Shown here piece after piece: positions 59,919 to 64,000 of a stretch of DNA of 64,000 nt. The notes under the pieces were generated by a model, which saw only the letters and a program-made list of their open reading frames with translations, was not told the origin of the DNA and did no database searches. Positions within the stretch are counted from its first letter, which is position 1, and the number at the start of each line of letters is the position of its first letter. This DNA comes from Pseudomonas sp. H9 (lineage in GTDB: Bacteria; Pseudomonadota; Gammaproteobacteria; Pseudomonadales; Pseudomonadaceae), in NCBI RefSeq assembly GCF_004353925.1, contig NZ_SMOK01000021.1:62001-126000 (forward strand), read 5' to 3'. A program made the translations under genes and the position numbers.

Positions 59919-60803
59919 TTACCACTTCATCTCGCCCTTGGCGACCTTGGCACTGAGCTCCAGTGAGCTTTCGTCACCCAGGGCCGGGTAGCGTTTCTTC
60001 ATTGCCGCGATCAATTCAGCAGCGTTGCCGGCGCGGGCGGTTTCTTCGTCAAAGGCCCGGATGTAGTTCGCCGTGAAGCGCACGGCTTCAAGCGCTTCGC
60101 CAGGCTGGCCCAGGTAATGACCAGGCACCACTCTGTTTGGCTTGAACGATGCAATGCGTTGCAGGGTGGCCAACCAATCGGTGTGTGATTGCGTCGTCTG
60201 CGTGTCAGCCATCCACACATGCAGGTTGTCGGCGACCACTACGCCGCCGACCACGGCTTTGAGGGCTGGAATCCAGACAAAACTGCGGTCCGGTTGCGGG
60301 CCATCGAGACCAACGACGTCCAGCGTCTGGCCTTCAAGTTTCAACTGATGACCTTGTAGCACCTGCGGCACGATCAGTTTCGCCGGTTTGTCCGCGCCCA
60401 TTTGCGGCCCCCAGAAGGCCAGCTTGGCGTCCTTGGTTTGTTGGATATGGGCAACAGTCGCGGCAGAGGCCACGACTTTGGCGTGCGGGTAGGCCTCGGT
60501 CAGGGTGTACAGACCGAAGTAGTAATCCGGATCGCCATGGCTGATGTAAATGGTGGTTAGCTGCTTGCCGCTGCTTCGCAGTTTCGCCAACACCTGTTCG
60601 GCCTGCCCTTTACCAAACTGGGCATCGACCAGAATCGCGTCTTTCTCACCGCTGACAATCACCGAACTGACCGGGAACAAGGCATTGCTGCCTGGGTTAT
60701 AGACATCCAGGTGCAACGGCTGCTCGGCGGCGTGCGCTTGAGCCAATACACCTAATGTGGCCAAAGCCAGTAACAATCCGCGCAGGGAAAATGAACGACG
60801 CAT
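59919..60803 (-). CDS. Secreted MBL-fold protein with altered metal motif
   Basis: This is a 294-residue protein with a signal peptide ending AQAHAAEQ (about 21-28). The fold is metallo-beta-lactamase-like (DAILVDAQFGKGQAE, then a GVVVADNLHVW and VVPGHYLG). The normal HxHxDH motif is replaced by SHGDPDYYFG, with H89, D91, D93 and Y94. Metal binding or catalysis may therefore differ from standard hydrolases. The ATG at 60803 is chosen because it gives the signal peptide. It is divergent from a LysR gene. Confidence 0.85.
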   Translation of the reverse strand: MRRSFSLRGLLLALATLGVLAQAHAAEQPLHLDVYNPGSNALFPVSSVIVSGEKDAILVDAQFGKGQAEQVLAKLRSSGKQLTTIYISHGDPDYYFGLYTLTEAYPHAKVVASAATVAHIQQTKDAKLAFWGPQMGADKPAKLIVPQVLQGHQLKLEGQTLDVVGLDGPQPDRSFVWIPALKAVVGGVVVADNLHVWMADTQTTQSHTDWLATLQRIASFKPNRVVPGHYLGQPGEALEAVRFTANYIRAFDEETARAGNAAELIAAMKKRYPALGDESSLELSAKVAKGEMKW

Positions 60804-60907
60804 CAAGGCAATTCCTGTGACCGATGAAGTGCACACAGCTTAGTTGCACGAACCAATACAAAAAATGCGATGCTTGACACTAGTTTGTTTCTAAAAGTGG
60901 GCAAATC

Positions 60908-61816
60908 ATGGATCGACTGACTGCCATGCGCGTTTTCGTCAGTGTCGTTGACCTCGGCAGCCAGTCGGCCGCCGCCGAGCACCTGGACTTGTCGCGCCCT
61001 GTGGTGTCCCGTTACCTGGCCGAGTTGGAAGACTGGGTCGGTGCCCGCTTGATGCAACGCACCACCCGGCGCTTGAGCCTGACCGCCGCAGGTCAGGAAA
61101 CACTGCCACGCTGTCGGCAGTTGCTGGAGCTGGCCGGCGACCTGCAACAATCCGTCCGGGCCCCCGACGAAGCGCCACGCGGCGAACTGCGCATCAGCGT
61201 CAGCACCTCGTTTGGCCAGGCACAGCTGATCGATGCTATCGCTGCGTATGTCAAACGCTACCCTGGGGTAAAAGTCGATCTGCAAATGCTCGATCGCACT
61301 GTCAATCTGGTAGATGAGCGCATCGACCTGGCCATTCGCACCAGCAATGACCTGGACCCCAACCTGATCGCCCGCCGCTTGAGCGTGTGTCGCTCGGTCA
61401 TCTGTGCCTCTCCTGCTTACTTGCGGGAACATCCAATGCCAATGCAGGTTCAGGATCTGGCGCAGCATAACTGCCTTACGCATTCTTACTTCGGCCGCAA
61501 CCTCTGGCACTTCGAGGTCGCTGGCGAAACGCACTCGGTGGCGGTGCAAGGCACCATCAGCGCCAACGAAGCCATGAGCCTGCAACGCGCGGCAATAGCC
61601 GGTGCCGGGATTGCCATGCTGCCAACCTATCAGGCCGCCGCAGCCCTGAGCAGTGGCGAACTGGTGCGCCTGCTGCCCCAAGCCAAGCCGCAAGAACTCA
61701 ACCTCAACGCTGTGTACACCTCACGCAAGCACATGCCAGCCACCTTGCGCAGCATGCTCGATTTTCTGGCAGAGCGTTTCACTGCAGAACCGCAGTGGGA
61801 TCGCGGCCTGCTCTAG
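60908..61816 (+). CDS. LysR-family regulator
   Basis: This is a 302-residue regulator. The HTH part is MDRLTAMRVFVSVVDLGSQS then AAAEHLDLSRPVVSRYLAEL, and the effector domain includes RGELRISVSTSFGQAQLID. It belongs to the large group with the MDRLxAMxxFVxVxxxGS start. It is divergent from the MBL/NAD(P)-binding pair across 104 bp and is its likely regulator. Confidence 0.9.
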   Translation: MDRLTAMRVFVSVVDLGSQSAAAEHLDLSRPVVSRYLAELEDWVGARLMQRTTRRLSLTAAGQETLPRCRQLLELAGDLQQSVRAPDEAPRGELRISVSTSFGQAQLIDAIAAYVKRYPGVKVDLQMLDRTVNLVDERIDLAIRTSNDLDPNLIARRLSVCRSVICASPAYLREHPMPMQVQDLAQHNCLTHSYFGRNLWHFEVAGETHSVAVQGTISANEAMSLQRAAIAGAGIAMLPTYQAAAALSSGELVRLLPQAKPQELNLNAVYTSRKHMPATLRSMLDFLAERFTAEPQWDRGLL

Positions 61817-61889
61817 TCAAGCGCGCCAGCCAAAGCTGACCTATGCTTTTAATAGCACGTGTGTGTGCGGGCAGAAGGAGGTGAGCATC

Positions 61890-62063
61890 ATGACCCTCAA
61901 ATCAAGACGATGTGCTGTGGTCTTTGCCATCGCTGCTGTCCTCGGGCTCTATGGCACTGCCGCTTACCGGGTCGAAATGGCGCGTCACCAGCCCTATTCG
62001 GCAGCCAGTTGCAGCCTCGCCCACTGCGTGCCACACACTGCAACCCTGAGCGCTTTGAGGTAG
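61890..62063 (+). CDS. Small single-pass membrane protein
   Basis: This is a 57-residue protein. MTLKSRR gives a basic N-terminus, then a hydrophobic helix (about 8-26, CAVVFAIAAVLGLYGTAAY). A short tail with two Cys (ASCSLAHCVPH) follows. The ribosome site AAGGAGGTGA matches the 16S 3' end over ten bases, 5 nt upstream of the ATG, which strongly supports translation. No family is recognised. It lies between a LysR gene and a DHA2 exporter gene. It could be a small secreted or membrane protein. Confidence 0.6.
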   Translation: MTLKSRRCAVVFAIAAVLGLYGTAAYRVEMARHQPYSAASCSLAHCVPHTATLSALR

Positions 62064-62194
62064 GCGTCAGTGCAGTAGGAACTGCTGCTGACGCATTAAT
62101 TGACGCAGACGCTTAGCAAGCTATCGAGTACACTGACCAGCACTTGCTTCCGCAGCACAAGCCTGCGGGATAACCCTGCCCTTCGAGCTGGCCC

Positions 62195-63652
62195 GTGACG
62201 CAACTCAATACTCCGCAACCGGTCCTGCGCAGCGTGTTGGTTGCGTTGATGCTGGCGATTTTTCTCGGTGCGCTTGACCAGACGATTGTCGCCGTATCGA
62301 TGCCGGCGATTTCCGCCCAATTCAATGATGTTGGCCTGCTGGCCTGGGTCATCTCCGGCTATATGGTCGCCATGACCGTGGCCGTGCCGATCTACGGCAA
62401 GCTGGGCGATTTGTACGGCAGGCGGCGGATGATTCTCACCGGCACCGCCTTGTTCACTTTGGCATCGCTGTTCTGCGCGCTGGCACAGAACATGGAGCAA
62501 CTGGTGCTAGCGCGGGTGCTGCAGGGCATTGGTGCTGGCGGTATGGTGTCGGTCAGTCAGGCGATTATTGGTGACTTTGTGCCGCCGCGTGAGCGCGGCC
62601 GCTATCAAGGTTACTTCAGCAGTATGTACGCGCTGGCCAGTGTGGCTGGCCCGGTGCTCGGTGGTTACCTTACCGAATACCTGTCGTGGCGCTGGGTGTT
62701 CTGGCTGAACTTGCCTTTGGGGCTGACCGCCTGGTGGGTAACCCGCCGCGCACTGCGTACGCTGGTGGTGCCACAGCACCAGGCCCAGGTCGATTACCTG
62801 GGGGCGGCATTGTTGATTTTCGGTTTGAGCAGCTTGATGCTGGGCATCACCCTGATCGGTCAAGGGCACGCCTGGTACTCTTCTGAAGTCACCGCACTGC
62901 TGGCCTGTGCGCTGGTAGGGCTAGTGATTTTCGTCCTTCATGAGCGCCGCGCAGCAGAACCCTTGCTGCCACTCAAGCTGTTCGCCAACCCGGTCGCAAC
63001 CCTGTGCTGGTGCACGCTGTTCTTCACCAGCTTCCAGGCGATTTCCCTGACCATGCTGATGCCGCTGCGCTATCAGAGCATCACCGGCGCCGGTGCCGAC
63101 AGCGCCGCCCTGCACTTGCTGCCATTGGCGATGGGCTTACCGATCGGAGCCTATTGCGGCGGTCGCCTGACCAGTTTCACCGGGCGCTACAAGCCACAGA
63201 TTCTGGCTGGTGCCTTGCTCATGCCGTTTACCATCGTCGGCATGGCCTTTACCGCGCCGCAGTCAGTCTGGCTCAGCGGGCTGTTCATGATCCTCACCGG
63301 AATCGCCTCGGGCTTGCAGTTTCCAACCTCACTGGTAGCCACCCAAAGTGCAGTAGAAGCAAAAGATATCGGTGTAGCCACCAGCACCAGCAACCTGTTC
63401 CGTTCGCTGGGGGGCGCGATGGGGGTGGCGTGCATGTCGGCGCTGTTACTGGCCATGCTGCAGGGCGCAGACCTGAGCCTGACGGCCGATACCCTGCTCG
63501 GTAGCCTCAAGGCCGGGGAACCCACTGCGCAAGCGCAGGCACAATTGCTCGACACCTTCCGCAATCTGTTACTGGGTAGTGCTATGGTGTCGCTGTTCGG
63601 TCTGACAGCCGCGTTAGCCTTGCCGGATCGGCAATTACGCGGCCGCATGTAG
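62195..63652 (+). CDS. DHA2-family drug exporter (EmrB/QacA type, 14 TM)
   Basis: This is a 485-residue MFS exporter. Motifs are LDQTIVAVSMPAISAQF in TM1, GKLGDLYGRRRMIL in loop 2-3 and VLQGIGAGGMVSVSQAIIGD in the TM4 region. The GTG at 62195 is the likely start; no better ATG precedes TM1. It is convergent with ttgR, the regulator of the TtgABC efflux pump. The substrate is unknown. Confidence 0.9.
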   Translation: MTQLNTPQPVLRSVLVALMLAIFLGALDQTIVAVSMPAISAQFNDVGLLAWVISGYMVAMTVAVPIYGKLGDLYGRRRMILTGTALFTLASLFCALAQNMEQLVLARVLQGIGAGGMVSVSQAIIGDFVPPRERGRYQGYFSSMYALASVAGPVLGGYLTEYLSWRWVFWLNLPLGLTAWWVTRRALRTLVVPQHQAQVDYLGAALLIFGLSSLMLGITLIGQGHAWYSSEVTALLACALVGLVIFVLHERRAAEPLLPLKLFANPVATLCWCTLFFTSFQAISLTMLMPLRYQSITGAGADSAALHLLPLAMGLPIGAYCGGRLTSFTGRYKPQILAGALLMPFTIVGMAFTAPQSVWLSGLFMILTGIASGLQFPTSLVATQSAVEAKDIGVATSTSNLFRSLGGAMGVACMSALLLAMLQGADLSLTADTLLGSLKAGEPTAQAQAQLLDTFRNLLLGSAMVSLFGLTAALALPDRQLRGRM

Positions 63653-63702
63653 GTGATTTCCAAAGGCTGTGGAAACAATTCATCACAAACCTTCACAAAG
63701 TC

Positions 63703-64000
63703 TCATTTGCGCAAGGCCGGGCTCAAGCGCAGCATATCCAGCCCGGTATCAACCCAACGCTCAGCGTCACCCAACAAATCGAAGCTTTCCGGCAGCAGCA
63801 ACCAACGGCGAATCAGGCCGTCTATATAGGCAAAGATCGCCAGCGCCGCACGCTCGGGATCGACATCCGCCGGCAATTGCCCGCGATTGACTGCATTGCT
63901 CAGCGACAACGCGATATTGGTATGACATTCCACCGTTGAGGTTTGCCGCTGCTGGCGGATCTCGCACATATCATCGGTGAACTCGCATTTATGATGCAGA
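63703..64000 (-). CDS. ttgR: TtgR, TetR-family repressor of TtgABC (C-terminal part)
   Basis: The window holds only the last 98 codons; the gene runs off the right edge. The reading LHHKCEFTDDMCEIRQQRQ, then LPADVDPERAALAIFAYIDG and WVDTGLDMLRLSPALRK, matches recalled P. putida TtgR closely. TtgR is 210 residues, so about residues 113-210 are seen here. It binds flavonoids and antibiotics in this C-terminal domain and represses ttgABC. The ttgABC genes should lie divergently beyond the window. Confidence 0.92.
   Translation of the reverse strand, partial: LHHKCEFTDDMCEIRQQRQTSTVECHTNIALSLSNAVNRGQLPADVDPERAALAIFAYIDGLIRRWLLLPESFDLLGDAERWVDTGLDMLRLSPALRK

Overview
The window is chromosomal DNA from a fluorescent pseudomonad, most likely of the Pseudomonas putida group. 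The evidence is the algU-mucA-mucB-mucD-lepA-lepB-rnc-era-recO-pdxJ order without mucC, a phaG gene, a tctDE/opdH/tctCBA cluster, the C-terminal half of ttgR at the right edge, high GC content, and ten inverted pairs of a GCGGGGCAAGCCCGCTCC-type REP element. No insertion sequence, integrase, phage module or CRISPR array was seen. Most of the window reads as core genome.

Region by region. (1) 1-2187: a heavy-metal-type two-component system behind a promoter that looks MerR-controlled. (2) 2192-12148, all on the minus strand: envelope-stress operon algU-mucA-mucB-mucD with an AlgU-type promoter, then lepA, lepB, rnc, era, recO, pdxJ. The DUF4845 gene found between lepB and rnc in P. aeruginosa seems to be lost or reduced to a remnant. 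(3) 12582-16836: nadB, ygfX-sdhE, ygfZ and an HDOD protein. (4) 16833-24479: tricarboxylate uptake, with TctDE sensing, the outer-membrane porin OpdH, the TctCBA tripartite transporter and an overlapping AbrB-family membrane protein. (5) 24548-36365: mixed housekeeping and signalling genes, namely ung, an enoyl-CoA hydratase-family enzyme, a Tyr-rich lipoprotein, a CACHE-GGDEF cyclase, a Cys-rich CWC protein, rsuA, phaG (3-hydroxyacyl supply for PHA), tRNA-Gly(CCC), a hexapeptide acyltransferase, a SulP transporter, a LysE exporter, a glycerophosphodiesterase and a DUF4917 protein with SIR2-like motifs. (6) 36394-40607: an iron/heme cell-surface signalling set (ECF sigma, FecR-like regulator, STN-type TonB receptor) with Fur-like sites. 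(7) 40710-47491: DMT transporter, methyltransferase, LemA/TPM trio, periplasmic beta-glucosidase bglX. (8) 47552-52121: DctBD and an MFS dicarboxylate/2-oxoglutarate transporter that has its own sigma54 promoter and likely DctD sites. (9) 52368-64000: a small secreted repeat protein (five AEDGFDRT units), a flavin reductase, small monooxygenase-like proteins, an AraC regulator, a 2-oxoacid decarboxylase plus aldehyde dehydrogenase with a divergent LysR regulator, an MBL-fold protein plus NAD(P)-binding protein with a divergent LysR regulator, a small membrane protein, a DHA2 drug exporter, and partial ttgR.

The strongest non-routine signals are the AEDGFDRT repeat protein in an AT-rich pocket, the SIR2-like motifs of the DUF4917 protein, REP elements that supply stop codons or C-terminal tails to four genes, the sigma54/DctD control region, the MerR-type promoter at the left edge, and an MBL-fold protein with a non-canonical metal motif. 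No clearly new multi-gene system was recognised. Start sites were often moved to internal ATG/GTG codons on the basis of Shine-Dalgarno sites, signal peptides and remembered family N-termini. Family names rest on motif recognition only; no database search was possible.
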